Positions 46,901 to 61,900 of a DNA stretch of 64,000 nucleotides are shown here, piece by piece. The DNA is from Apus apus (Eukaryota > Chordata > Aves > Apodiformes > Apodidae). The stretch spans positions 16,631,501-16,695,500 of the forward strand of contig NC_067287.1 of the NCBI RefSeq assembly GCF_020740795.1. Direction: 5' to 3'. The notes under the pieces are model-generated. The model worked only from the letters and a program-made list of their open reading frames with translations, had not been told where the DNA came from and searched no databases. Positions within the stretch are counted from its first letter, which is position 1. Every line of letters begins with the position of its first letter. Both the position numbers and the translations under genes were made by a program.

Positions 46901-49900
46901 CCAAGAAAAAAGCAAGGAGATGGGGAGCCTACTCAGCTGTTGGCTCTTCTATGAAAGGTTCACATATTGTTTCAGAGAGAAGGTACTTTTCTCCCTGCTA
47001 TGTCAGGCAGCAGCCTCAGTGCCTCTCTTTGCAATTATATGGTAGAAATTCTCCCTGAATGAAAGTATCTGGACTCTACATAAGAGTGTGAAGCTGTGAC
47101 AACCAAATCACTTGGAAAGACAGGATTTTAGATAAGTAATGGCCTCCTCTTGAAAAGGACAATGCGGATGTCCTCACTCTGGAGGATGTCCGGCTCCACA
47201 AATATGTCTAACAGTCCAAGAGCTGCAAGAAGACCCCAGAAGAATTTTAAGTGATCAAGTAATGATCAACAGTATCCTACTAGAAAAGCAGCCACCAGCA
47301 CTTCAAGAAAAGCAGAGAGTTTCATGAAGCTATTTAATGGAAGAGACAAGGTATTCTGCATTTTGAGAACATTGCAATCAGGCTGAAGACAAGACATGAT
47401 GCACGATTTCCAGCAGTATCCTGATCTGATCAAGGACCTCTGATCTGTCTACCTAGAGACAGAGGCTGCAGTGGAGTCACAGAGCTAGTAATGTCTCTGC
47501 AGGGACCAAAGGGAGTGAAGTCGCCCCAATTTTCAATTAGCTAAGCTTAAGCATGGCTGTTTCTCAAGTGCAGATGCAAATGATGGAGAGGATGTCTGTG
47601 ATGGCAGCTGGATGCCTTGGACAGACACCTGCAGGAGAGGCTGTATCAGCTGCTTTAAAAAGAGCAAAAAATGCCAGTTCCTCCAAAACGACCTGTTCCA
47701 GTTCACCTCCCTAAGCAAAGTGATGAGGGAGAGAGGACTAGAAATACAATGCTATCAAAGTCCCACATGGGATCTTTTCAAAGCACTGTAGGCCCTCCTG
47801 AGGGCCTCAGCAAGCCAGACAAAGTGCAAATAGGAGGAGGACAAAAGCTGTCACTTTCAAACTGGAAGGGAAAAAGGGACAGAAACCTTCCTGAGCTTTA
47901 GGGGTGAAAACCCCATTTATTTCACTTCAGTTAAAAAGCCAACTTGGATTCCACCAAGCCACAGCTGCCAAGGAAAAACTGTCATCAATTTCCATAGTCA
48001 CATATGCCATAATTAGAGGACTATCAGTTAAAGGGAAACAAATGGAGAACAATGAAGACCTGCTGCAATCGTCTCCTTCCAGAGTGCACAGACTTTGTCC
48101 CACAGCAATGATTTAAAGCATGAGAGGACAGAGATACCAGATTTCCTAGGGAGGAGAGCTGCCTGAAGAGCTGCAGGAGACATCTCACAATACCTAATTA
48201 GCAGCTGTGAAGTGCAAACACTTCCAGTTTATATCCTGTGTGCTTGAGAATTCTCCCTGGGATCCAGCCCTTCTCTCCAGTGAGTTCTGGGAACCAGCCT
48301 GCCTCATCCTGCAACACCTGCAGCTGCCTGGCCTTTTCCTTCTAAAACTGCTGAGGGCTGCAGATTCTGCCTGACCAAACTATCCTGAAGCACTGACAAA
48401 AAGGTCATAGCTGCACTCTTGCAGGCAGGCTTTAGAATTGAGACAGAGAATAACCTCTGAGAGCATGAGGCATTGGGAGGCTGTTTCCCTTCTGCACAAG
48501 GAAGTAGGTAACACACAAATACCACAGAAGTTTCATCCTGTGACCAGAAGAAATCAGTTTGGGTTTTTCAGAGCACCTATAAATCCACTCATCTCAGAAC
48601 TGAACCCTGGCCACCAAGAGCTGAAGAGAGAGGGAGCTCCTCCTGAAGATGAAGCCAACAGAGTCTATTGAGGAAGCAGCAGTCAAAATCTGTCCACATG
48701 GGACATCACATAGGGACAGCCATAGAGACATCACACAGGTGATTTTGGATGCCACTGTCTATGTGGCAAGAGAGGATGTGTGCCCTACAGTCTTCTGGTG
48801 CTCCAAAGCCTATTCCCTCACTGGCCAGCGGGTGAAATGCTCGCAGCCACTCTCAGGATTGTGCCAGGCAAGCAGAGCACAGGGAGTCTGTCCAAGGGCT
48901 TTGAGGGAAGGCACAGTTAAGCCACTGTTTGAACAGCTTGGTCAAAGGGTTGGATTTTCAGCTGACAACAGTCCTGAAAGAAAAGAAAAATAAAAGAGAT
49001 GTGTGAATACAATGGTCTCATAGGAAACTTCAGAGACAGACAGGAAGGCTCAGCCGGGCATGAGCTGTGCCCGGCAGAGCACAAGGTGACTTTGACTCCA
49101 GCTGACAGTTTGAGAGAGGGGGAGAGAGACAAATTAGTTCCAAGCCTGAGGAAATGCTCAGGAAAAACAGATCACAGGTCATATCTGGGATGCTCTAGCA
49201 AGCAGGAAGAATGAGTAGGAAGATTCTCCACTGTTGGCAAGGAGAAATAAGTGGGTGGACAAAGGTATCAGGGCTGCAGTGGGAACTGCCAACCAGGAAT
49301 GCAGGGAGCACCTTTTGGGCCTGAGGAAGCACTTGCCTCCATACCTCCAGAGCTAGAGGATGCTCTGCCAAGCCTTTGCCAGCATGTGTGTCCCCAAATT
49401 GCAGCCAATGCATATGGTACTTTTGGAGGAATGCACATGTTTTGAAGGGCATAGAGAGCTGATGAGATGAGATACTCAGGAAAGCTGCATATGAGAGAAG
49501 CTGGATGGGCTGCAGAGCTGAACTCCAGGATCATTGCATGGAAGATCTCGTGGTGAGGAAGATGAAATGCAGGGAAGCAAGTCCAGAAGTCCTATCTATG
49601 AGATATACTTGAGTGTGGAAAGCATGCAGGGACTGCAAAACCCTTGAGAGCTGTTTTGCACTTGGAGTTGGCTTGGAGATGGAAGAAATTCTGCACTAAC
49701 ACCACCAATAAAATGAAAAGGTTAGTAATAATAGCAACAAAAATAAAAATCCCTTGCTTGGGAAACCAGTAGATGCTACATGCAAGAACCATTTAGCCAG
49801 TGCACTCCTACATCACACTGTGCTGGAACCACGAGTTCGTCAGGATGCTGGTTTGATGTCTCTGCTTGGCTCTGTGTTCCTGCCAGGACAGTGCAGATTC

Positions 49901-52900
49901 CAGGGAAAGGCCACAGTCCCCTGCATGCCATGCAGCTTCTAGGGAAACACCTTGTAATTCAGTTCCTACCTGCTGGTGTTCTGCAAACAGAAGCAAGAGA
50001 TACCTGCTACCTTACCAGAATCTCCTGGCCATAGGAAACCTTCAACAGGACAGGGAGGTGATCGGTGCCAATGAAATCATGTCTAGCAGTGTAAGAGGAG
50101 AGAAGAAAACATTAGAAACCAACCTTGTGCCCAGGGTGACAGAATCAGGGTCGCACAGCACATTAGAGACAATTCACTTCCCAGCTAAAGAGTCACTGTT
50201 GCATAAGGGCCACTGAGAGAGGGAGAGGGACAGTTGTGTTTGGGTGGGAACAAGTGATACATTGTTGATTTTAGTCATATGCCAATGTAGAGACCCGAGT
50301 TTTTACGCCAACACCATCTGAAATGCCAGATCAGGTCTGCTGTGAAAGGGGAGGTGTTCAGCTTTCTTCATCTCCTCCACAGGCACACAAGGGCTGGCAG
50401 CAATTGTAGATGACAAAAGTTAACACTATCACTGTATAGTCAAAACCACAGGAATCTTGTGCAGCATCTTATTTGTCTCCACAGCTGTCAGGTGAAGGCA
50501 GAGCAGTGTCCCCAGCATGTCATGCCAACTGCCTCCTGCACTGTTAAAGCACATTAGTAACATACCCCTGAGGAGGAGAAGCTTTGTGGGGTCCAGAAAC
50601 AGGACATACTCGGGGACTTTTTACTGGCCCAGTCTCTGCTGAGCAAGGGGCATTTCCAGGAAAAGGATCCAGCCTGGAAACAGTGGGAACTGATGGCATG
50701 TGCTGTCCTGGCATGCAGCATGAGGCTCTGAAGTACAAGTAGTTGATGTCACCTGTGTGAGAGCTGGACTAATTCCTCCTGTCCTGGAAGAAGTTTCCCT
50801 GACTTCGGAGAAACACTGAAGAGCTGGTTATCCTGAATTCTCATCTGATGCAGCTCCTGGGGGCTAAACTCAACATCCTCTGCCCAGTGCTCCATGTCTA
50901 TCTTCTGATCAGAAGGAAACAAGAAGGCCCTAGGGAACCAGTCAGCTGGTCAGCAACAGGGACACAGAACTTCCCCAAGGCCATGGTTGGCATATTCAGT
51001 CCAGCCAGGCTTAACCCTGATGGTGGACACATGATGTTTCATCAGATCTGATCTGCAGAACTCTTTGCCATCCCTTGCTTGCTTCCCCACTCAGACCCAC
51101 CAAGAGATCTCAGTCACAGCTCCACAACACAAGTTGCACCTACAAAATCCACACTATTAGTTTGCGAACATCTTACGGCCCCTGTGAGCCATTTCATATC
51201 CCCAGGCAGATCCCGGAAAGAAAACTGAGCTCCAGAAAGCAACACTTACCACTCCACAAGCACCACACCCTTGTTGGCCAGCTGGAGCATCACAAGGGCA
51301 GGCTCTGAGCCTATCGGGGCAGCCCCAAAATTGAAGTCCAGCAGGAGAGGGGTGTACACTGGAGGGATCAAGCATGTGCTGGTCACAGGAGAGGAAGAAG
51401 AGATTAAATTGAGACATGAGGAAGAGCTGGCAGGGCATGACAGAAGAAAGGGCTGTTCTACACTGGCTATCTTCCTTATGTTTTTTCTCTGACCTTATGT
51501 TGTTGGCCCTTTTGGTGTAAGGAAGGCCTTTGGATTGTATTTGTTTTTTGTTTATGCCTTATGAGAGTGACTGGCATACATGGAGGCTCTGAGAGTCCTG
51601 CTTAGCTGAGGCCTCTTTTCAGCTCCCAGGTAAAAGGAAGTCACTGACATGCTGGAGCAGGTCCAGCAGAGGGTTACCAAAATGGTTGAGCACTGGAGCA
51701 TTCTTTACAAGGAGCAACTAAAAGACCTGGGTTTGTTCAGTCTTATGAACCAAGGGCTCAGGGAAGGCAACTGCTTAAGTTGCAAAACAAGGTATTCCAA
51801 TTAGATACCAGGCTAAAAATTTTTTACCGTTAAAATAGTCAAAAGACTGGCATCAGGTCCCCAAACAAACTGTGGTTCTTCATCCTCAGAGATATTCAGC
51901 ATTGAAGTGGTCAAGGACCTGAGCCATCTGATCTAATTGTCCTTGCTTTGAGCAAGGGATTAGACCAGAGACCTTTGCAGGTCCATTGCACTTAAATTAT
52001 TCTTTGTTTCTGTGGCTCCTCTCTAGGGAGGGTAAGCAGAGCAGTAGAGGTGAGCAACTGCCTGCAGGGCCCAGGACAGAGTAACAGAGTGCCACACAGC
52101 AGTGAGTTGCAAAACAAGCCAATGGCCACAAAACCTCTGTCTGACTCCTGTGAGGGACTGGAAGATCATCTGAGCCTCCTCACCTGTGCCTTGTGGGAAC
52201 TCTGTAAGTGAGCTGGCTGGGAGTTGGGTCTTGCTCCAAGTATTCATTCAGTGCATCCAAGGAAAAGAGCCTCCAGAGGTGCAACTTGCTGATACCTCTG
52301 GCACTCCCTGCTGAACAGGCATCTGTGATGCAGAGAGTTGGGTAGACCCCTGTTGCTTCGATGCAGCAGAGGGGCTGCTGCTCCTCTTCTGTGCTTGCAA
52401 GATCTGTAGCTTGAGAGAGAAAGAAACACCATAAAGTGTCATGCACCATTAAGGGGCAGCTCTCTTGGACAGCAAAATGGAGACAGGCCCTACCCAGACC
52501 AAAAAAAGAACAGGACTTGTACATAGTCTTGTCTTTGGCAGCTTCTGAAAACCTCTAAACCACTGACTTCCAGTTGTACCTTAACTTCTGCATTTAGACA
52601 TCACCAAGAGACCACAAATGTGGTGCTTTTAAGCCGTGTCTTTACACAGTTCAGTTCTGCACTATGTGAAAACCCCTTTGTTTATTTAAGCCTACAGCCT
52701 AGTCATTTTGTGAGGTACTCCTTTTCACACTCAAAAAATCAAACCATTGTTTATGTCTTGTCTTATGGCACGGTCTACTTGGTTGGGAGGGAACACTTTT
52801 CCCCAAATGCCCATCTGTTACCTGTGGGGGTGTAAATAGCATATTTGATTGACCAGGTGTAATGGAGCCGACGGGCTGGCTTGACTGTTACTCGGATCAA

Positions 52901-55900
52901 AGCTTTTGACCTTGCAGGGATTGTCCCTCTGGAGTGTTCCAGCTCTAGAGCTGTAGGTGAAAAGAGATGGTATGAGCTTTTGGCACCACTGCTCTTTCTT
53001 ACACCACATGTGTGTTCAGCACACAGCTCCCCAAGCCTACCTGCAGTCCAGCCACTGCCCCCCATGTGCCTAATCAGTAGGAACAGCCTCATAAAATCAT
53101 AAAATGGTTTGGGTTGTAAGGGACCTTAAAGATCATCTAGATCCAACCCCCCTTCATGGGCAGAGACACCTCCCAATAAATCAGCTTGCTCACAGCCCCA
53201 TCTAACCTGCCCTTGAACACTTCCAGGGATGGGGCATTCCTGCACCATCAACAACTTCAGTTGTTGAAGATGGGATTCCCAGACTGTAATGGTAGGCAGC
53301 TCCATGGGAGTACCCAGCCTCTTTAGCAGGCAAAGAGCAGGGAGCTTTCCCCAGAGGAGGTCCTTTAGAAAGGCAGCTAAAAGGGTTGCACTCCGCCATT
53401 CTTCTGGGAAGCTCCTTCCCTGCTGGGAAATCACATCTAATTTCAAGATCCAAATTGGCCCAACTTCAGTTGTCAGGCTCTGGGTTATGCTTTTTCCAGC
53501 AAGACAGAAGAGTCACCTGTAGCAAATCCCTAAGCAAATGAGCAGACATTTGAAGGCACTTAAGAAAAATCAATGCAAGCTGGCCAGCAAAGAGGCCAAC
53601 CTGTACATGCTAGAATGATTTTGCACATAAAAGAAGAGAAGGCCAAGGCCGTGTCCCATGCTAATTTCCTTACAGTACCCAGTGGATCACTGTGGACATC
53701 CTCGGGGTCACAAGGCCCAGTGATGAGTTGCTCCACGCTGAGGATGTACTTTAGAGAACAGGTCCCATCATTTAGCAGTACAATGCTGCAGCTTTGCAGG
53801 TCACCAACAATAATATTTCCAAGGTCTAGGTGCTCCTTTTGTGCCTGGAATTCAAACCCAATGTGCAAAGGTCACTGTTACACATCGAGCGTGGCAGTCG
53901 AGTGCAGCCACCACAGATCTCACCACATGAGGATCCCTTGGCCAGCTCAGTGCAGTGCAAAGAGCAGCCTAGTTGGTGTGTGACCTGTCATGCCCTGGGA
54001 GGTGTTGGAACAGGGCTGCAAGGGGCTCAACCCCTTCTCCAAAGACTTCCTCCTGCTGTTATTTGGGCTGCTGGCTGGGTAGGACACAGCACATTTGGGG
54101 CTGTGAGGACAACACTAGCTGGCCAGCAGCACCTGGGTTAAGTTTGCTGGTCCCTCTGTGACCACATTAAAAGTCCCCCTCTCTTTTGGCTAGTCATCCA
54201 CTTGCATGCCATTTACAGTGACCAAACACCTGTAAGACATTTCTACCCATCCATCCAACATGACTAACACAGGGCAATGACTTACAAAGTCTTACTTTAT
54301 TTAGCACTGGCTCCTTAAGAAACCTGCCTGAAAATGAAGGTGGCTGCCAAGATCTGCAGATAATAGGAGGAAAGCCAGGTGGATGTGTGCTGGCCACACC
54401 ACTTCAACAGTCAGCTCCACTACACTTAGAAATCAGACTGACAGTAGAACAAGTGGAGTAAACAGAATGAAAGGAGAGAGCTGGGACTCCCAAGGAGCCA
54501 AATTACTTGCTCACTTCAGATTGGAACAGAGGAATTGAAAGTGATCCCAGGGAATCTGGAGAGGTCATCTTTGAACTGGCAGAACATTTTACATCGTGCT
54601 GTTGCCATCAGTCTGCCATAGTCAGCTTTATCATCTCCACTGAGAGCAATATCTGGGAATTTTGTTGTAAATCCTTATTGGTTGCCTCTAGTACAGGTCA
54701 TGCACAAAAGGGGAAACCCAAGACCCCTATCCCACTCTAGTACTCCTCCTTTTACCCAGTGTGCCCCAGTTTCTTACCCTGATGATGCCCAGCACCCCTT
54801 CTCCAACAATCCGTAAGACATAATGGACACCTTTGGGGAACATGGGGTCTGGGCTTTTTCTCCTCACAAACACCTTAGCATGCAGCAGATACTTGGTCTC
54901 CTTGTCAGGAGTAAAAGTCCACTCCTGAGCCTGAAACCACAAGAAAGAAGGAGAGCACTCACAGGAGCTCCAGACCAGAGCCAAGCATGTACACCAGAAC
55001 ATTCAATGCACAGCCCTTCCTCCACTGCAGATAACCTCATGCTCTACAGACAACTCTGGACTCACACTCACTTCAAACTTCCACCATCTCTGCCAGTGTC
55101 AAAGGTGTACACTGGGAATGCACATTCAGATATTCACAGCTAGGCCATGGAGAGATGCTAGTCCTCACTACTCTCAAAAAGCACTCTCAGAATACAGTAA
55201 AAGGTTAGAACCTGAATTTACAGGTGAGAGAACAGAAGAACATCATAAACCCTCTTGTGGTCTCATTTGTCCTCCCTCTAGTAACACCTGGTGTATGACA
55301 AAGTTGCTGCTGTGTTAATGCCCAGTCCCATCCAGGACACTATTATCTAGTGCCTGTTTAAGACCCACATGGGTCTTTAACACCCAAGGAGGATGTCATC
55401 ATATTTGGGCAAATCCACATTGTGGGAACCAGCACAACTGCAGATGCTGGCTAGCAAGTCAAGCTAAGACACTGACTAGTATTCTCCAACTTTGGCATTA
55501 GTGACCAAATGATTGGCACCCCTCACATTTCTGATCTAAACATTCCACAGCTCTATTGTAGAGAGGAAAATAAAACTTGGGTAGAACTTGAACATACCAT
55601 GGCTTCATAGGGTTGGAGGATCCCTGTAGCAGGGCTGACAGACAGGATCTTGCTGTCAGACTGATGGATCTTCCATGTGAAATTCATGGGCAGCCTTGTG
55701 CAGTTTTTTATGGTATACAGTTGTGTATAGGAGGACCCTACATAGACAGGTTTGAAGTATAGATTTCCATCACCCTCTAAGAGCAAAAGAAGGGACTCCC
55801 CACGACTCTGGAGAGTGATCACCTGTGGAATTAAGGAAAAAGTAACAGACTTTAGCAAGAAGTCTCAGCTATCTTTGGAGAGACCTTGCAAAGATGTTGT

Positions 55901-58900
55901 TCCTTCCAAGAGGGAAGCAAAAGCAAAGTGGGTCTGAAGGAGGAGGGGAAGGACTTCAGGTTGTTCCATCAAGGAGGGCCCTGAGCATAGTACAGTGCAT
56001 TCCAAGAGATGGAAACCCAAGGGAACAAGGGGTACAGGATGTTTGGCTGCAGTATTGTCTCTGCCTTAAATGATGAAAATATACTTTAATTTCTGTTTCC
56101 AAAGGAAAAAAACCAAACCAAATGAACCATTATGATATGTAACAGGGGTCAGAGCACAAGTCTGACCCTGTGAACAGGGAAGACTACAAGGGAAGAAAGA
56201 TTTGCTCACCTTCTTGTATTTCCATCTCCCTACCTTGGTGTATCCAGGCCAAGAGTTCAGCTGCAAAGGCAGGACATGCTGCTGTGAGACTGTGTTAAGT
56301 GGGTGAGTGGAGAGAAAGAAAATCTGGTGGTCTCCTGGAGTGATGTGTCCTGAGCAGGGCTTGACCAGAACAGAGGGACAGGCAGCTTGGTTCACACTGA
56401 AGGTTATCGGAGTGGTGCCCGTGTTCAAGAGCAGCATGCTGCAGTAGGTATCGATGTCAGGAGCCACAGGAGGAAAAGTCTGGTGGAGACAAGCAAGAAG
56501 GGCTGTTTGCACTGGATTTAGAAAACCAGCTTGAAGAAAAAGCTTTCACTATGTTGAATTCCATGTTCAAACAAGCTTTATACTGAGTCTATGGAGAATT
56601 CATAACTGCTTCTCTTCATGGAAATAAACCAAATTGCCCAATGAGATACAAATTCTGCTCTTTTCCCTTCCCTCAGTGGCCCTCATCTTTCATAGGCTCA
56701 TGGGACCAATGAAACTTCTTTCCATTATGTGATGCTTTCTGTTCATCCAATAAGCAAGCTTCTTGCTGGGGCCTGCAGTCTCTGCATGGAGTGATCACCT
56801 GGATTAAGAACTTCCGCAAGCTGGAATTTAATCCAGTTTATGCCTATCAGATACAGGCTGCATGACTGCATAAGAACTAGCTGAGGAAATGTTCTAAGAG
56901 CTTCTCAAAACTGTTCTTTCTTCCTAGGGTCAGATCTCACTTCACCGCATAGAACAATATATTCCTGTGCTACAGAAACAGCAGGAACAGTCAGGGAAAC
57001 TTCCACTCTATTTTGCAACCACTTCTCTTCCGTAAGTGTGGATTCTGTGTGCTGCCCTTTGTTTGCCTAAGCCCATGCAGCATCTCAGGCTCCTGGGAAG
57101 GGACTAAGCACACTTGTCAGTGCCTGTGCACACTTAACCAGGAAGGCAGCAGGTCCCAACAGCTGTCCTCTCAGAGCTAACAATGTGCTCAGTGCAACCT
57201 GACGCACTGGAGGCTGGGAAGCTAATGCAGGAGAAAGAGCATCCTACCTGACATGTACCAAAGCAGGTGTCTCCACACCATTAGACACCACCTAAGCCAT
57301 ATCTCAGGATGGTGCAATGGGAAACAAGATAAAGACTTCAGGGGTAAACATTGAGCATCTCTGCAAAGATCCAAATATCAACCAGTAGCACACCTTGGGG
57401 ACATCCAGGACATACTGTGGGAGAAAGTGCTCCCGTTCTGCTTCATAAGTGTGTGCTCTCAGCCTGACAGTCAGGCACCAGGACGGACAGATGGTGGCAT
57501 GCTCCTCAATGTTGTTGTAGTGTGTCTGCACCTGCAGGCATGCAAGGGACAGAACAGAGTGCATGTATGAAAGGAGTGTGGCAAGGTGCCTTCAAGTGCA
57601 GGCATCATCACAAGCAGCAGTTTGTGTCAGTGACATCCTTGGGGCTGAGGAATTAACTTTTTCAGGGAAGAAGGACTGACCAGTGCTGGATAAGGAATAT
57701 GAGTGCTGCTTTCCCAAATAGCTACATTTCAGACCCCAAAAAACACTTGAGTGTCTTTCAGGCAGAAGGACCTATCCAAGCTATGCTGTGATACTACAGG
57801 AGTTGTCTTAGGGAAGGAGGGTCTACAGACACTAGTGCAGTTTGAGATACTTGCAGGTGCTAATTTAGTATTGAACAGTGAGTCACTGAAAATAATAATC
57901 TATCCTTTAGGTGAGCCTAAGAAATTTCCTGACTCTAAGGCTACTCCCAGATAGCCTCCACACTGGCTAAGAAGAGTGATCAACAGCACAACAAAGATCT
58001 CTCTCATCTACCAGGGAGTTTCTGGGTGCTAAAACTCCTTCAATAGCAGCCTTGTGGGATGTGAATGCCACATGCACCAATGTGCAGCAATTCACAGTAA
58101 CTGCTTCTTCAGTGAGGTGTATGCTACTTCACTTTCACTGGGGGTGAGAGCAGGTGTAACTGCTCGTATGCATAAGCTGTGGCTTGCTTGATTCATCTTT
58201 GCTAGGACACAGGTGAAGGAGAAACTATAACCTCTCAGTGTACCGAAGCAGTGGCCAAGGGAGTTAGTAAAGATGCCAGTTTGCCAAACTCAAAATAAAA
58301 CCTTCCATTTGAATTTTAACTTCCCCCAAAGCCTTTAGCCTGCAGCCTCTTGCCATGCCCTCTGGAAACTGATCCTAGTAATCTCTACTAACCTTGTAGA
58401 AGGCAAAACCTTCCAGCTCTGCTGCATAGAGACTGTTGAGCTGAGTGGGCTGGAAAAGGACACGGAAGGCTGAAGATTTCAAAGGTGGGATATCCCAGAT
58501 TTCAGGGCTCACTCTGAAGGCACTACCATGGTTCAGAGTCCAGGCAACAGTGATCTTTCCTTTGGTGTGGTTGGTCACACAGAGAGGAAGTGGTTCTACC
58601 TTGTGGAGCGGCACGCAGCAACCAAAATCATACTCCATGGGGCTGACACTAACATGAGGGGGAAACAAGGCCAGGTCACTGCTCACACCATTGTAGAAAT
58701 ATTCAGTCATGGAGTTGGCTTCACAGTATTCCTTGGGACGCTTGTCCTGAGGGATCTGAAGGACAGAAACATGGCAGTGTGAGCAGGGGAAGTGTACCTG
58801 TGGGAGACACTAGGCACTACAGTCCTGCTTGCCTTCATGAGCAAGGTGCACATCAGTAAGAGTTCCCAGGACAGCTCAAAGTCTAGGCTTCAAGTAGGCT

Positions 58901-61900
58901 CCTGTTTGTAAGCCAGTCCTCAATCTGAAGCTACATGAAGCAAAAGACCCTGTGATTGAGTTAAAGCCAGAAAGTGGCTTAGTGGCTGACTGTGGGTAAA
59001 ACCCAACCGACACAGATAGTGTTGGTTTGTGCTGGGAACATTAACAGCAGAGATACTAAATAAATCAGTCCGGCACCTGGAAGTCCTTCTTGATCCTGTC
59101 TGGTCTGTGCAACAGAGACCCAACATCTGCAGAGAACAGCACGGGAGTATCTTGCATTCCAAGGAGGGCAGTTCATACCTTGGGGGGCAGCATGAGGGCT
59201 CCCTTTTCATCCATCTGTAATTTCTCATCCTTCAGCATTGCGTACAGGATATCAGGGGGGTAGAAAGTCAGTTCCCTCACCATGTTGGTTCGGTACCAGG
59301 AGAGGTGCTTTGCCTGAAGGATGGCTGGCTTAGCCGTGTCTGAATGGCAGGTACCAAAAAAGTCCACAAACATAGGTTCCTGGGAAAACACCAGAAAGGA
59401 ATATAAGAAAAACTGCTCTTCTGAGATTGCTTTGAGAGTTACACCATCATAGTACCTCACCTCCAAAACCATGCCCAGGAAAGGCTTAGCATCTGCAATG
59501 TTAGACTGCTGTTTACTTTAGGTCTTGATGGGGCCCAATAATTTTCTTGAAACTGGAGTAGTAGTTGGAGGCTCTCAGTGCACAGTTGTTCAGCTAAGTT
59601 TCCCTCAGAGACCTAAATGGCCAGGAACCACTGTGGATGCTCCTCACCCGACCCACAGGCATTACTGTCTGTCCACATCAGCCCTCTACTGCTGGTAGGA
59701 ACACACACCATGGGGATTCTGCTCAACAAATGCCCAGGACAAGTATCAATGAAAATGCAGTGGGAAGAGATTTCCAGGGTCTACTAAGTGAAAGAGGCCA
59801 GCCCTGGTGAGTTACATTGGAAGATCCCCCTGAGCCACCACAGCAATGAAACCACCCTTTGCCTCTCATACCTGATGGTGGACAAGGCACACCACTCTGC
59901 GGTGATAGCTGATGGGGTGAGTAGGTCCAAAGGTCACCTTCAGCACTAGTGTTGTTGTGCCCTCCAAGACACCACAGGGGCGATCCAAGGAGAATACGCT
60001 CCCTCTGCCATCAATATCAAACTGATAATAGGCTGGGACATCTGAGCTGTTGCTGATTTTCAGTGTCTGCATCAAGCTTTCCCCAAGATTGATACAGCCA
60101 AAGTCCACAGAATTTTTGTGCAGGAACACCAAAGGACCTAACACAACAACATGGAAGACAGATCCTGGAATTGTCATAGCTGCGTCTATCAACATGTCAC
60201 AAGCCACTGTCACACTTAACTGATCTTCCCAAACCAGAAACACCTCATCAGCAAACACACCAGTCCTAGCAAACCGCTAGACATTCACTTCCAATAGTTT
60301 CACATCCCTTTCAAGAAAGTATAAACCCCAAATGGTGCACCAGAGACAATCTAGATCCCAGCAGGTCTATGACTGAAGGCTGTGACAGCCCCGTGTCCTT
60401 CCCCAAGCACTAGCCCTGTCCCTACAGTGCTAAGAAACAGAAAGGGAGAAGCAGGGAAGGCTTTCACTCTGGTACCTTTACATGAGCCAACCACCTTCAG
60501 GTCGGCCTGCAGGAGGCGTCCAGCAGATGTGATAGTAAAGTAGTCAGTACTGTGCTTTCCTACAGTCTGAGGCTGAAATTGTATGTGCAAGACCAGCTTC
60601 CCATTGGCAGGGACAACAGCTTTGGACACATCACAGGAGAAAACATGATCTCGAAGCAGAGGATGTTTTGCTCTTTCTATCCTACATGAGGCATCTACCT
60701 GCAAGCAGAAAATAAATTAGTTAATGAAGGAACCAGGAGCAGCCAGGATAGCTCTGAATTGGGACACTGATCAGTGGAGAACTGCAGTTCTCAGCAGAGA
60801 TGAACACCACTAAGAACACCAGGGATACTGCAGCACCGAAGCGCTGTGCAAACCTCTGCAACCCTGTCCTGCTGGGGCACTGTTGGCAGCAAGCTCCCAC
60901 CACATCCTCAAAAGCAAAATGTCCTGGTGATCTATGGAATTTCAGTGTCCCTCCTGGCAAGAGAGGCTCAAGGTGTCCCCAAGGGCCAAAGTAGCTTAAG
61001 TGACTACTGTCATCAGGAGGAAAGGCAGGCAGACAACTTATTTTTCTCCATCCACAGTTCCACCTTGTCTGGGGATGATCTTTACACAAAAAAGAAGACA
61101 AGTGCTCCAACACCTTCCTCATGCCCCTTAGAGAAGGTCCTGATCCTTGCCTGGGGATGCTGAGTGAATAACAGGACAAAAAATGAGTATGTCTTTGGGG
61201 CTGGGCTGGCACAGAAAGCAGGTGCTCAAATGCAACCCACTTGACTTAGAGAGCAATTCAGCAAGTTGATGTCCACCGAGGGCAGCAGAAGACCCACCAG
61301 CTGCCTGGGATACATGCATGCCAATTTGAGACTGTGACAACTGCCATGTAGGACCGATGGGCCTCTCCAGGGTGAGCAGGAGAGCTGCAGGATGTGAAAG
61401 ACAACAGTGGCTTGCTGATCTGGACCAAGTGCAGTGGGAAGAAGGTAGGAACTGCTACACCATGCTGCAAATGGATGAGCTGCTAGCATTGCAGCTGGAA
61501 GGCAGGGGGCAAAGGTGAATGGCTGGGTTGGTAGGGGCAGGCTCATCATCTCAGTTTTATTCACATTCCCACTGGGGTTATTTTCACAGAATTAAAGGAG
61601 ATACTCATGACTACATATCCTAGGGAAACATGCAAGCTTCTCAAAACAAGCAGTCTCCATTTCCACATACCACAGACAGGTTGAATATTTCTACACACTT
61701 CTCCACGGTGGTCCCCACTGGCACTGATCCAAAGCACAGCACATCCTGAAACTTTCTAGGCCGTGCACCTTCACACTTTTCCTCCATCACCCTCACCTGC
61801 AGGTATGGGTATTTGGCTGTTAAGGGAAATAATATACTGGGTTAAAAAGAGAGGTGGAATTTCCATCCTTGGATATTCTGTATTCAACTGGACAAGCCTC

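Noticed and set aside
53090-53450. Small - strand frames between CFAP65 exons
   Set aside because: Partly CR1-derived, with no homologous residues in human at this junction.
61671-61796. Shorter version of a CFAP65 exon starting at the inner CTGCAG
   Set aside because: It leaves the preceding exon (ending in a single base) out of phase; the acceptor at 61816 restores it and adds KYPYLQ.
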